Shown here piece after piece: positions 9,019 to 17,724 of a DNA stretch of 64,000 nucleotides (position 1 is its first letter; the number at the start of each line of letters is the position of its first letter). This DNA is from Myxococcales bacterium (lineage in GTDB: Bacteria > Myxococcota > UBA727 > JABDBI01). The notes below the pieces were generated by a model. It was given only the letters and a program-made list of their open reading frames with translations, had not been told where the DNA came from and did no database searches. The stretch covers positions 558,001 to 622,000 of the forward strand of contig CP060221.1 of NCBI GenBank assembly GCA_023898405.1. The letters are read 5' to 3'. The position numbers were made by a program, and so were the translations under genes.

Positions 9019-9435
9019 CTACCCTTCTATAATTTTATAAGTGAGCAACTTAGTGCGCGCTTCTTTTCGCCATTGCGCATGAATCCCAAGTATATAAAAA
9101 GCACCACTCATGAGACTGAGGTCACGCAAAAATTCAAAGAGCACTATAGATTGGTGTTCGCCTTCCGTAAGTGCCGGTACATAGATCATCATAATATAAG
9201 CGCTGATGAGAAATATAATGCCCCAGGCAGCATAGCGCGTGTAAAAGCCCAATGCTATCATCGAGCCCAACACCAACCATACTGTCCCAAAAAAGTATAT
9301 TAAATTTAATCCACCTGGAATAAAGCTCGTTAAACTTTCTACCGTTCCCTGAGGATTAATAATATAGATCAACCCAGTAATAGCTAATGGAATTCCATAA
9401 ATAATTCTCGCATATTTAAACAACGATTCAGACAT
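9019..9435 (-). CDS. DoxX-like inner-membrane protein
   Basis: A 138-residue protein with four predicted membrane helices (about residues 11-27, 45-64, 68-88, 104-124). This fits the DoxX/SURF4-like small membrane proteins, whose cellular role is mostly undefined. GAGGTG lies about 6 bases before the ATG. It is a single gene, divergent from the TonB-like gene at 9602. The family call rests on size and helix pattern, not on a signature motif. Confidence 0.6.
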   Translation of the reverse strand: MSESLFKYARIIYGIPLAITGLIYIINPQGTVESLTSFIPGGLNLIYFFGTVWLVLGSMIALGFYTRYAAWGIIFLISAYIMMIYVPALTEGEHQSIVLFEFLRDLSLMSGAFYILGIHAQWRKEARTKLLTYKIIEG

Positions 9436-9601
9436 TGTATCACCTCACTATTTAACATGATTTAAATTCAACAATATATATTATCTATACACGTCACTAA
9501 TTTTGCATTAAATTTAACCAAGAATTCAAAAAAGCATTTACGCAATAGTTAGTTGTGATAAATCTTGCTGGCAGAATAAAAAACAATTTAAGGATGTGTG
9601 C

Positions 9602-10579
9602 GTGAAGCATCACTTTAATAAAAGCAGTTCTAAAAGCTTAGACACAACATCTTCACCTCAAAAAAGCCATGGAAAGAAATTTTTTGTCGTTGTTATTTTG
9701 CTATCACTGACAATCCACTTAGCCTTTTTCTTTTTGCTTATGATTTCTTTTGAATCTTCTCCAGCGCACAATCCGCTAAAAGCTCAGATTGTTTGGAAAG
9801 AGAAAGAGAAGGGTAAGCCCGATCTAAAAAATAAAAAACTGGTAGAAGATTTTTATAACGCAAATGAAAAAAGACCAAAAAATCCAAACTACTTAGCCGA
9901 AAAAAATCATAGCGCTAGCAAAGAGACTCAAACCTCGCACCAAAAATCACCTCCTTTAGCAAACACTACAGCAATCCTGCCAAACAACATTGAAGCACAA
10001 GAAAAAACAGCACATAATCAATCATATGACTCTTCATCATCTACTAAAAGATTTTTAGCTCAGGCAAAGAAAAATAAAGGCAAAAACAACAATGATCCTC
10101 TGGGGTTGCGACACAATCTTCCAACACTTCCTTTGGCGAGCGAAAAAAAAAGTTTTAGTAAACACATAAAAGGAGTTAAGGAAGGTGATCACAGCGAGCT
10201 TAACACCTGGCAATGGCGACACGCACCTTTTTTTAATCGCGTAAAAAATTCTGTGGGCAGAGTGTGGGCACCCAACACACAAATCTCACGCCATGATCCA
10301 AAAGGACTTTTGCTCGGTCAAAAAGATCGTACCACCGTCATGCTGGTAAGCATTGATACCAACGGACAACTTAAAAGTTTAAAAATTGCCGAAAGCAGCG
10401 GTGTAGCTTATTTGGATGAAGAAGCTGAGCGCAGCTTTAAAGCCGCCGCCCCCTTCTCCTATCCACCCAGAGATTTATTTGAACAAAATCAATACTTTAC
10501 TTTTCATTTTGCCTTTCACGTAGAAGTAAAACGTGGCCTATCCTTTGATATGAACTGGGGATCCTCCCAATTTAACTAG
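9602..10579 (+). CDS. TonB-like energy transducer / TonB C-terminal domain protein
   Basis: A 325-residue protein with a basic cytoplasmic N-terminus, one membrane anchor (about residues 28-49), a long Lys/Asn/Ser-rich periplasmic linker, and a C-terminal TonB-type domain. In that domain DTNGQLKSLKIAESSGVAYLD and the following ERSFKAAAPFSYPP match the TonB_C pattern (G.l..v.i..SsG...lD..a...i..aaPF..pP). The start is taken as GTG 9602 because AAGGA at 9590-9594 is then 7 bases away; an ATG at 9594 reads a stop within four codons. No exbB or exbD is adjacent, so it may be a stand-alone envelope protein instead of a true TonB. Confidence 0.75.
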   Translation: MKHHFNKSSSKSLDTTSSPQKSHGKKFFVVVILLSLTIHLAFFFLLMISFESSPAHNPLKAQIVWKEKEKGKPDLKNKKLVEDFYNANEKRPKNPNYLAEKNHSASKETQTSHQKSPPLANTTAILPNNIEAQEKTAHNQSYDSSSSTKRFLAQAKKNKGKNNNDPLGLRHNLPTLPLASEKKSFSKHIKGVKEGDHSELNTWQWRHAPFFNRVKNSVGRVWAPNTQISRHDPKGLLLGQKDRTTVMLVSIDTNGQLKSLKIAESSGVAYLDEEAERSFKAAAPFSYPPRDLFEQNQYFTFHFAFHVEVKRGLSFDMNWGSSQFN

Positions 10580-10701
10580 TATCGCAAACACATCTAGGCT
10601 ATTACTGGGTTAAAACAATACATGCTATCTTTTCAATATATTTAAACATGATACAGGAAACTTTTAACATAAAAAATATTATTAAAATAAAACAGGTAAA
10701 C

Positions 10702-11694
10702 ATGAAGTATTTTTTTTATATATATATTTTTTCAATAATAATGCCATGCCTTTGCAGCTGCTCAAAGGACAGCAACATGACAACAAGGAACTACGAAGCC
10801 ATCCCTGAAGACAACGCTAGAAAAATTATTGATCTTAATCATAAACAATCATCTCACAAACCTAAAATTGCTATTGTTTCTCATTATACAACCGACAAAG
10901 ATAATTTAGGATTTATAGATCTCGTCACCAAGAATCATATTAAATATGCTCGTATGCATGGTTACGATTATTATTTTCGCAATGGCACGATCAGCGATAA
11001 ATATTTTTGGCCTGATGGAAAAAATCGAACCTTTAAACTTGGTCTTTACTGGCAAAAAATACAAGCCAGCAAAGAATTACTGGAGATGAAAAAGGATGGA
11101 AAGCCTCTTTATGACTATGTGATGTGGCTAGACACCGATGCGATATTTACTAACCTTTCCTTAACGTTAGAAAAAATAATTAACCAAGCCCCAAAAGACA
11201 CTTATTTTTTTATAGGCCAGGACATGAGTTCTTGCGTCAATGCTGGCGTCTTTATAACGAAAAATTCAGATAAGGGGCGAGCTTTTATAAACGCCGTTGA
11301 TTCTTCATTTGAAATATATAAAATGACTAAATATCCAGAACAATTGGCAATGAGTGATTTGGTCTATGGCTACATTGATCAAAAACAAATTGATGAACTT
11401 CATAATAAGCCTCTAGAAATTCATGAATTTGTTAAAAAAGTAGAAAAGCATAAATGCACAAAAACTATTTCAGGCATCCAAGTATTGTCTATGAAATTAC
11501 TCAATGGCGCCTATCCTTGGCCAGACGCTCAATGGGTCAGCTGGGATAAAAACTCCTTAATTGCCCATTTTCTCAGTATTTCTGGCCCAAGACTTGAAAG
11601 ATACCTCAAGACACTTTTAGGCTGTTTGGAGCAAAATAATTACGAAAATAGGAATCGGTGCAATCCTTACAATTTAAACATTGTACTACGATAG
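10702..11694 (+). CDS. GT34-like (GMA12/MNN10 family) glycosyltransferase, predicted lipoprotein
   Basis: A 330-residue protein with a signal peptide and lipobox (MPCLCSCSKDS). The ATG at 10702 has AGG 5 bases upstream and is chosen over an upstream ATG at 10648. The body looks like the GMA12/MNN10 galactosyl/mannosyltransferase fold. It starts with IAIVSHYTT, then NHIKYARMHGYDYYF, the DxD metal-nucleotide-sugar motif in YVMWLDTDAIFTN, then CVNAGVFITKNS, YPEQLAMSD, and a closing LIAHFLS with a conserved His. Such enzymes normally work in the eukaryotic Golgi; bacterial members exist but are scattered. The lipid anchor puts it in the periplasm or on the surface, where nucleotide sugars are not available. 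It is 7 bases upstream of an outer-membrane protein gene. Confidence 0.75.
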   Translation: MKYFFYIYIFSIIMPCLCSCSKDSNMTTRNYEAIPEDNARKIIDLNHKQSSHKPKIAIVSHYTTDKDNLGFIDLVTKNHIKYARMHGYDYYFRNGTISDKYFWPDGKNRTFKLGLYWQKIQASKELLEMKKDGKPLYDYVMWLDTDAIFTNLSLTLEKIINQAPKDTYFFIGQDMSSCVNAGVFITKNSDKGRAFINAVDSSFEIYKMTKYPEQLAMSDLVYGYIDQKQIDELHNKPLEIHEFVKKVEKHKCTKTISGIQVLSMKLLNGAYPWPDAQWVSWDKNSLIAHFLSISGPRLERYLKTLLGCLEQNNYENRNRCNPYNLNIVLR

Positions 11695-11701
11695 GAAAAA
11701 C

Positions 11702-12244
11702 ATGAAAACACGCAACATAATGACTTTATTGATATTTTTATTAGCTTTTTCTTTTCAAACTTGGACTGAGGACTTTAGTTTAGAAAATGCAAGATGGTCA
11801 TTAGGAGGAGATGCTTCTTTTATCTTTCGAACTAATTTCGACGCGATAGCTAATCTTGAGCTGAGCCTTAAACCTGCATTCAGCACAATTTTCCATAACA
11901 AATGGGAATTGGGCATTAGACCATTAATAAACTGGACCATTCTTAAGAATATTCCTGTAGCCAATCGTGTGGAGTGGGGACTGCATACATATATCCGCAG
12001 ATACTTTCTTATTCATAACAACATATACTACTATATTGGAGGCAATTTGGGGGCAAGGATATTTGATCAAGACGAACAAACTTTTAAAATAAGCTTCGGG
12101 CTTGAAAACGGCATTTTGATCGGTCTAGCCAAGTCCATTGCATTGGATGTTGGTATTCCCATAAATGCCCTGTTCAATAATGCTTACGGGTTTTCTTATC
12201 TAGAGATGCCTATGGGTTACTTGGGTATTAAGGCATTTTTCTAA
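11702..12244 (+). CDS. Outer-membrane beta-barrel-like protein
   Basis: A 180-residue exported protein with signal peptide residues 1-22 and alternating hydrophobic/polar strands. It ends in the aromatic FF, the C-terminal Phe typical of outer-membrane barrels recognised by BamA. AGGA lies 5 bases before the ATG at 11702. It follows the GT34 lipoprotein after 7 bases, so both are one operon and may act together at the cell surface. No specific family recognised. Confidence 0.65.
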   Translation: MKTRNIMTLLIFLLAFSFQTWTEDFSLENARWSLGGDASFIFRTNFDAIANLELSLKPAFSTIFHNKWELGIRPLINWTILKNIPVANRVEWGLHTYIRRYFLIHNNIYYYIGGNLGARIFDQDEQTFKISFGLENGILIGLAKSIALDVGIPINALFNNAYGFSYLEMPMGYLGIKAFF

Positions 12245-12394
12245 AACATTTTTAAGCTCAGCCTGTTTCAACAGAAACTGAATTATCATTGCTCGAGACG
12301 TGCGATTCCTTCCAATTTAACTAGTGCGGCATTGCCCTAGAGCAATAAGTTCTTATTATCGAGCCGTGTTGTAATAAAAATTATTGGTGCAGCC

Positions 12395-13318
12395 ATGAAC
12401 AGTGAAGTAAAAACTACTATCGATGCCCTCATAAAAAATAATTCCATCATGCTTTTTATGAAGGGAAGTAAAGAACGTCCACAGTGTGGGTTTTCCAAAC
12501 AGGTTGTCGAGGTCTTAAGTCATCTCGTAAGTGATTTTGCAAGCTTCGATGTGCTGAGCGATTCTACAATTCGTGAAGCTATCAAAGAATATTCGGACTG
12601 GCCCACCATTCCTCAACTTTATGTGAACGGTGAATTCATCGGCGGCTGCGATATCGTTTTGGATTTGCTTGATAAAGGCGAGCTCCCTGAAATTTTAGGT
12701 TTAAAAAAAGCCCAAACAGTTCCCCATATTGAAGTCAGTCCCGCTGCTATCCAGGCTTTTATTAATGCTCAGCAAGAAAAAAACGATGATGAGGCGATCA
12801 GAATAAGTATTTCAACAGATTTTGCCCATGGCCTAAGCTTTGATCAATCCAACAGCAATGATTTCAAAATTGAAGTAAATGGTGTGACCCTGATCATAGA
12901 TCCCTACAGCGCCACCAGAGCCGATAAACTTAAAATAGATTTCATCACCGAAAAACTTGATTCAGGATTTTCATTCGAAAATCCAAATGAGCCTCCTCAT
13001 GTAAAAGAAATGAGTGTCGAAGAACTTAAGCAAGTACAGCTGGAAAATAAAACGTTTCATCTCATAGACGTGCGCCCTCAAGCTGAGCGAGATCTCGCGC
13101 ATATTACTTTTGCCCGGCCTTTAGAAAACATAAGCGAAGAAGAAATAAAAACTCTCGATAAAAATTCCATGATCGTTTTTCATTGTCACCATGGCGGACG
13201 CAGTCGCGCTCAAGCAGAAAAATGGCGTAATTTGGGATTTAAAAATCTCTACAATCTCACCGGTGGTATTGATGCGTGGGCACGAAAAATTGATGCAAAA
13301 GTGCCAACCTATGCCTAG
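12395..13318 (+). CDS. Monothiol glutaredoxin / A-type-carrier-like / rhodanese three-domain fusion
   Basis: A 307-residue cytoplasmic fusion. Residues 1-107 are a Grx4-type monothiol glutaredoxin with the CGFS site (PQCGFSKQ), WPTIPQLYVNG and GGCDI, a family that binds [2Fe-2S] clusters with glutathione. Residues about 113-210 look like an A-type Fe-S carrier (HesB/IscA). Its end reads GFSFENPNEPPH, where functional carriers have the C-terminal CGC ligands, so those cysteines are missing. Residues about 213-307 are a rhodanese domain with the sulfurtransferase loop CHHGGRS. The set suggests a role in iron-sulfur cluster or sulfur handling. A bidirectional terminator follows the stop. Confidence 0.85.
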   Translation: MNSEVKTTIDALIKNNSIMLFMKGSKERPQCGFSKQVVEVLSHLVSDFASFDVLSDSTIREAIKEYSDWPTIPQLYVNGEFIGGCDIVLDLLDKGELPEILGLKKAQTVPHIEVSPAAIQAFINAQQEKNDDEAIRISISTDFAHGLSFDQSNSNDFKIEVNGVTLIIDPYSATRADKLKIDFITEKLDSGFSFENPNEPPHVKEMSVEELKQVQLENKTFHLIDVRPQAERDLAHITFARPLENISEEEIKTLDKNSMIVFHCHHGGRSRAQAEKWRNLGFKNLYNLTGGIDAWARKIDAKVPTYA

Positions 13319-13343
13319 TACTTAAGCGATCAGTCTCGCCCAA

Positions 13344-13376
13344 AAAAAAAGAGCTTTAAAAAAAGCTCTTTTTTTG
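13344..13376. terminator. Bidirectional intrinsic terminator
   Basis: A14-type stem: A7GAGCTTT (13344-13357) pairs with AAAGCTCT7 (13362-13375) across an AAAA loop, with A-runs and T-runs on both sides. It can stop the glutaredoxin fusion gene rightward and the tRNA-Ser gene leftward. Confidence 0.85.
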
Positions 13377-13385
13377 CCTAAAACT

Positions 13386-13475
13386 TGGCGGAGCGACCGG
13401 GATTCGAACCCGGGATAGGATTGCTCCTATACACGCTTAGCAGGCGTGCGCCTTCAGCCACTCGGCCACCGCTCC
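13386..13475 (-). tRNA. tRNA-Ser (anticodon GCU)
   Basis: The minus-strand sequence starts GGAGCGGTGGCCGAGTGGCT and folds as a class II cloverleaf. It has a 7-bp acceptor stem (GGAGCGG with CGCTCC), an anticodon stem CACGC/GCGTG with loop CTGCTAA giving GCU, a long variable arm (TAGGA/TCCTA), a T arm with GGTTCGAATCC, and an encoded CCA end. It reads AGC/AGU codons. It is convergent with the glutaredoxin-fusion gene and shares its terminator. Confidence 0.97.
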
Positions 13476-13613
13476 ATTTTGTAACTAGAGTGCTTAGTGA
13501 CAAGTAAATGAATAGCAGTCAACCAGGGACATAAAAAAACAACTTCCCCATATTAAAATTAGGCTTTTAATTTTAGGTCAATAGGAGCCTTGTTTTATAA
13601 GGGAGCACGAAAA

Positions 13614-16600
13614 ATGCCCAGACGAACTGATATTCACAACATCTGTATTATTGGCTCAGGACCAGTTGTAATCGGACAAGCAGCTGAATTTGATTATTCT
13701 GGCACTCAGGCCATAAAGGCTTTGAAAGAAGAAGGCTTTCGCGTAATTCTGATCAATTCTAACCCTGCATCAATAATGACCAACAGCAACATAGCTGATC
13801 GAACCTACATTGAACCTCTCACCTTAGAGTATGTAACAAAAATTTTAGAGAAGGAACGTCCCTGCGCTCTTCTTCCAACAGTAGGCGGACAAACAGCTTT
13901 AAATCTTGCTGTAGAACTGCATAATGCCGGTGTATTAAAGCGTCTTAATATTGAACTGATCGGGGCAGATATCAATGCCATTGAAAAGGCTGAGAACCGA
14001 GATCTTTTTAAAAAAGTCATGGCTGATGCTGGACTACCAACACTGCGTTCCACTGTCTGTCACAGTGAGCAGGAAGCCAAACACTTTTTGGCTGAGTTTG
14101 GCCTGCCAATCATAATTCGCCCAAGCTTTACCTTGGGAGGTACAGGCGGCGGTATCGCCTATACCGAAAATCAATTTAGTGATCTGGTTAAAAATGGTCT
14201 AGAGCTCAGCCCTAACCATCAAGTCTTGATTGAAGAAAGTGTGATCGGATTTAAAGAGTATGAGTTTGAAGTCATTCGCGATGAAGCAGACAACGCAGTG
14301 ATCGTTTGTTCTATAGAAAATTTCGACCCTATGGGAGTGCATACGGGAGACTCTATCACTGTGGCTCCCGCTCAAACTTTGAGCGATCCTGAATACCAAA
14401 TTTTAAGAAATGCGAGCCTGAAAGTTTTACGAGCTATCGGTGTAAAAACCGGTGGTAGCAACGTGCAATTCGCGGTCAACCCAAAAAATGGCCGTTTTGC
14501 TGTTATTGAAATGAACCCTCGGGTATCGCGCAGTTCAGCACTTGCCTCTAAAGCGACAGGCTATCCCATAGCCAAGGTTGCAGCTAAACTTGCAGTCGGG
14601 TTTCACCTTGATGAAATTATTAATGACATCACGCAAAAAACAACAGCTGCATTTGAGCCAGCACTGGATTACGTTGTCACAAAAATTCCCAAATTTGCTT
14701 TTGAAAAATTTCAAGCGCAGGAGCCCCATCTTACTACCCAAATGCGTTCGGTGGGAGAAGTTATGGCTATTGGGCGTACTTTTAAAGAAAGTTTGCACAA
14801 AGCGATGGCTTCTTTAGAAGAAAGTTTCAACGGCTTTGATCTCTCCACTATTAAAAATGAAGTTATCGATACCAACTGCTTTAAAAAATTTGTCGGAACA
14901 GCGACCCCTCGACGTTTATGGCGAGTCGCAGCAGCTTTTCATAATGGCTATCAAGTCGATGAGGTTGCTCAAGCGAGCGGTATTGATCCATGGTTTTTGC
15001 AGCAAATCTATGAAATAGTTCTGCAAGAACAAAAGCTCATAAATGCCTCGCTCAGTGTGCTGAGCGCTAAAGATTTTTACGAACTGAAAAGTACAGGCTT
15101 TCTTGATGCACGAATAGCTCAACTGCTAGGAGAAAATGAGCATGATGTTCGTAGAGCTCGACTTAAGCTGGGAGTTGCTCCTATCTACAAACGAGTTGAT
15201 ACCTGTGCAGGTGAATTTCAGGCTCACACTCCCTATCTCTACTCGACCTACGAAGATGATTATTTCTCTTTAAGTAATGGAAAACTCGTTAAAAAATCTG
15301 CGTGCGAAGCCAATGTCACTAATCTTCGAAAAGTCGTCGTCATTGGCTCTGGACCTATACGCATTGGCCAAGGTATTGAGTTTGATTGTTGTTCTACCGA
15401 AAGCATCCTTGCATTAAAGAAACTTGGCATCGAAGCTATCATGATCAATTCCAACCCAGAAACTTTGAGCACCGATTTTGACATCGCCGATCGCTTATAT
15501 TTTGAACCTATTACTTTTGAACACATCGCTAATGTTTTAAATATTGAAAAGCCATTGGGGGTTATTGTACAGCTTGGTGGTCAAACTCCTCTTTCTTTGG
15601 CACGTTCGTTAAGCGATGCTGGCTTTCCCATCTTAGGAACTTCACCTAACAATATCGATCGAGCTGAAGATCGTGAACGTTCAAGCCAACTTTTTAGCGA
15701 CCTGGGCTTTAATCAGCCTGCATCTGTCACAGCTATGGACTTAGAAAAGGCTCTGATAGGCGGAAACAATCTTGGCTATCCATTGATGGTGCGCCCGAGT
15801 TATGTCTTGGGTGGGCGCGCCATGGAGAGAGTTTATAGCGAAGAAGAGCTTAGCACTTATATTGAAAAAGCTTTTAAGGCAGCTCCCAATAGACCTGTGC
15901 TTATCGACCGATTTTTAGACGGTGCAATCGAGCTTGACGTTGATGCCTTAAGTGATGGTGATTCAGTCTATATCGCTGGAATTTTACAGCACATTGAAGA
16001 GGCTGGTATACATTCAGGTGATTCGGCAGCGGTACTTCCCCCTTACGATCTAGGACCCAATCTGGTTGATGAAATCAGCACCATTACGCGCCGTTTATGT
16101 AGAGAGTTACAGATAAAAGGCCTTATTAATATTCAATTTGCTATTAAAAACAACGCTTGCTTCATTATAGAGGCTAACCCCCGTGCCTCACGTACGGTTC
16201 CTTTCATCAGCAAGGCCACCAATATTCCTCTCGCAGCCTTAGCAACGAGAATTATGTGCGGCGAAAGCATGCCAACACACCTTAAAAATCAGGATTTCCG
16301 AAATTTTATGCCTTCGGGTATAACTGCTATCAAAGCACCTGTAATGCCCTTTTCAAAATTCCCAGCAGCTGACCCCCTATTAGGCCCAGAAATGCGTTCC
16401 ACAGGTGAAGTCATGTCCATGGCCCAATGTTTTTCCTGGGCTTTTATCAAAGGATTGCTTTCTGCAGGTACCAGACTCCCCTCCAAGGGAGTTCTCTTTG
16501 TATCGGTGGCAGATCGAGATAAGGAAGCTCTTTTGCCTGCTTTTAAACAGATGTACACCGCCGGATTTTCATTTGTCGCTACTGCTGGAACTCATTGGTT

Positions 16601-16895
16601 TTTAAAAGCTCATGATATTGAATCACGAAGGATAAACAAAGTGCGTGAAGGCAGTCCTCATGTCTTAGATTTGCTTGAAAGCAATGAAATTGATCTTATG
16701 TTCAATACTATTTTGGGCTCCACCAGTGTTCACGATAGCCATCTTTTTAGAAAGGCTGCGTTGAAAAAAAACATACCCTATTTCACTTCTGTTTCTGCAG
16801 CAAAAGCACTTGCGCATGCACTGGTTACTCCTTCTGATGATACAATTTACAAGGTTGTTTCTATGCAAGATCATCATGGGAGTCGTTATGAATGA
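13614..16895 (+). CDS. carB: Carbamoyl-phosphate synthase large subunit
   Basis: A 1093-residue cytoplasmic synthase making carbamoyl phosphate from bicarbonate, ATP and glutamine-derived ammonia for arginine and pyrimidine synthesis. It has two homologous ATP-grasp halves, each opened by a signature (IIGSGPVVIGQAAEFDYSG near residue 12; VIGSGPIRIGQGIEFDCC near residue 575). Each also carries the paired motifs RPSFTLGGTGGG / RPSYVLGGRAM and EMNPRVSRSSA / EANPRASRTVP. A C-terminal MGS-like allosteric domain follows. The ATG at 13614 has GGGAG 8 bases upstream. No carA is adjacent. The last 8 bases overlap the downstream methyltransferase, so the two are translationally coupled. Confidence 0.97.
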   Translation: MPRRTDIHNICIIGSGPVVIGQAAEFDYSGTQAIKALKEEGFRVILINSNPASIMTNSNIADRTYIEPLTLEYVTKILEKERPCALLPTVGGQTALNLAVELHNAGVLKRLNIELIGADINAIEKAENRDLFKKVMADAGLPTLRSTVCHSEQEAKHFLAEFGLPIIIRPSFTLGGTGGGIAYTENQFSDLVKNGLELSPNHQVLIEESVIGFKEYEFEVIRDEADNAVIVCSIENFDPMGVHTGDSITVAPAQTLSDPEYQILRNASLKVLRAIGVKTGGSNVQFAVNPKNGRFAVIEMNPRVSRSSALASKATGYPIAKVAAKLAVGFHLDEIINDITQKTTAAFEPALDYVVTKIPKFAFEKFQAQEPHLTTQMRSVGEVMAIGRTFKESLHKAMASLEESFNGFDLSTIKNEVIDTNCFKKFVGTATPRRLWRVAAAFHNGYQVDEVAQASGIDPWFLQQIYEIVLQEQKLINASLSVLSAKDFYELKSTGFLDARIAQLLGENEHDVRRARLKLGVAPIYKRVDTCAGEFQAHTPYLYSTYEDDYFSLSNGKLVKKSACEANVTNLRKVVVIGSGPIRIGQGIEFDCCSTESILALKKLGIEAIMINSNPETLSTDFDIADRLYFEPITFEHIANVLNIEKPLGVIVQLGGQTPLSLARSLSDAGFPILGTSPNNIDRAEDRERSSQLFSDLGFNQPASVTAMDLEKALIGGNNLGYPLMVRPSYVLGGRAMERVYSEEELSTYIEKAFKAAPNRPVLIDRFLDGAIELDVDALSDGDSVYIAGILQHIEEAGIHSGDSAAVLPPYDLGPNLVDEISTITRRLCRELQIKGLINIQFAIKNNACFIIEANPRASRTVPFISKATNIPLAALATRIMCGESMPTHLKNQDFRNFMPSGITAIKAPVMPFSKFPAADPLLGPEMRSTGEVMSMAQCFSWAFIKGLLSAGTRLPSKGVLFVSVADRDKEALLPAFKQMYTAGFSFVATAGTHWFLKAHDIESRRINKVREGSPHVLDLLESNEIDLMFNTILGSTSVHDSHLFRKAALKKNIPYFTSVSAAKALAHALVTPSDDTIYKVVSMQDHHGSRYE

Positions 16896-17670
16896 AGCAC
16901 TCAGCCCTTATGTTCGTTTGATCGGAAAGATCGCCAACACCAGACATCCTGGCGGTCTTAAAGCGAGTGAATCATTACTCAATAAAACGGATATCAATAA
17001 AAAATGGCGTATTTTAGATTTGGGTTGTGGAGCGGGTCATACAAGCGCTCATATTGCCAAAAAATATGGCTGTTATGTCAATGGAGTTGATATTTCAACT
17101 GACGCGCTCCATCATGCATCACAGCTTTATAAAAATGAACCCTATTTCAAGCAGATGCAATTTGAACAAGGAGATATCAAACATTTATCTTTTTCCGATG
17201 GATATTTTAATGCCGTGGTGTGCGAATCAGTGTTGTTATTCCTAGAGGAAAAAGAGGCTGCTATAGCCGAAATGATACGCGTTCTAAAACCTGGCGGCTT
17301 TTTACTACTCAATGAACTTTGCCTAGGTGACAGTTCTCAAGATGAGTTGCGCAGCTACTTAGCACGCCCAGAGTTTGCTGGCCATCTGTGCTCAACACAT
17401 TTTCTCGAAGAAATAATTTTGAAACATGGGCTTTGCATTAAAATCAACGAACAAAATCCACTCAATATTTTAGAGCAACTGAAGGCTGATATTTTACAAT
17501 TTGGCAACATGAAAGGCGTCTATCAACTATTAGAATTAGCGCATCAAATATTTACCAATAGGGAAAGCAGAATCGATATATTAAGGCTCATTAAATTTTT
17601 TCTCGATATGCCCTCTGGAATCAGCAAGCTTATCAACTTGAGAATATTGGCTCAAAAATCGCATTTGTAA
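16888..17670 (+). CDS. Class I SAM-dependent methyltransferase
   Basis: A 260-residue Rossmann-fold methyltransferase with motif I ILDLGCGAGHTSAHIA, an acidic GVDIS at the end of beta-2, GDIKHLSF (motif II region) and a motif III-like RVLKPGGFLLLNE. This is the Methyltransf_11 pattern seen in small-molecule enzymes. The start ATG at 16888 lies inside the end of carB (ATGAATGA overlap) with GGGAG upstream. The substrate is unknown; coupling to carB does not by itself imply a pyrimidine role. Confidence 0.85.
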   Translation: MNEALSPYVRLIGKIANTRHPGGLKASESLLNKTDINKKWRILDLGCGAGHTSAHIAKKYGCYVNGVDISTDALHHASQLYKNEPYFKQMQFEQGDIKHLSFSDGYFNAVVCESVLLFLEEKEAAIAEMIRVLKPGGFLLLNELCLGDSSQDELRSYLARPEFAGHLCSTHFLEEIILKHGLCIKINEQNPLNILEQLKADILQFGNMKGVYQLLELAHQIFTNRESRIDILRLIKFFLDMPSGISKLINLRILAQKSHL

Positions 17671-17679
17671 GCAGAAAAA

Positions 17680-17711
17680 AGCCGCACATTATGCGCGGCT
17701 AATTTTTTTTT
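17680..17711. terminator. Bidirectional intrinsic terminator
   Basis: AGCCGC (17680-17685) pairs with GCGGCT (17695-17700). A T9 run follows at 17703-17711, and an A6 run precedes, giving T6 on the minus strand. It separates the convergent methyltransferase gene from the large lipoprotein gene. Confidence 0.85.
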
Positions 17712-17724
17712 ATCTTTTATGTCT

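Noticed and set aside
9594..9605. ATG at 9594 as start of the TonB-like gene
   Set aside because: It reads a TGA after three codons; the GTG at 9602 is in the correct frame with a well-spaced AAGGA.
10568..12325. Short shared string CAATTTAACTAGT near 10568 and 12311
   Set aside because: Thirteen AT-rich bases; one copy lies at the 3' end of a coding region. Too short to call a repeat or attachment site.
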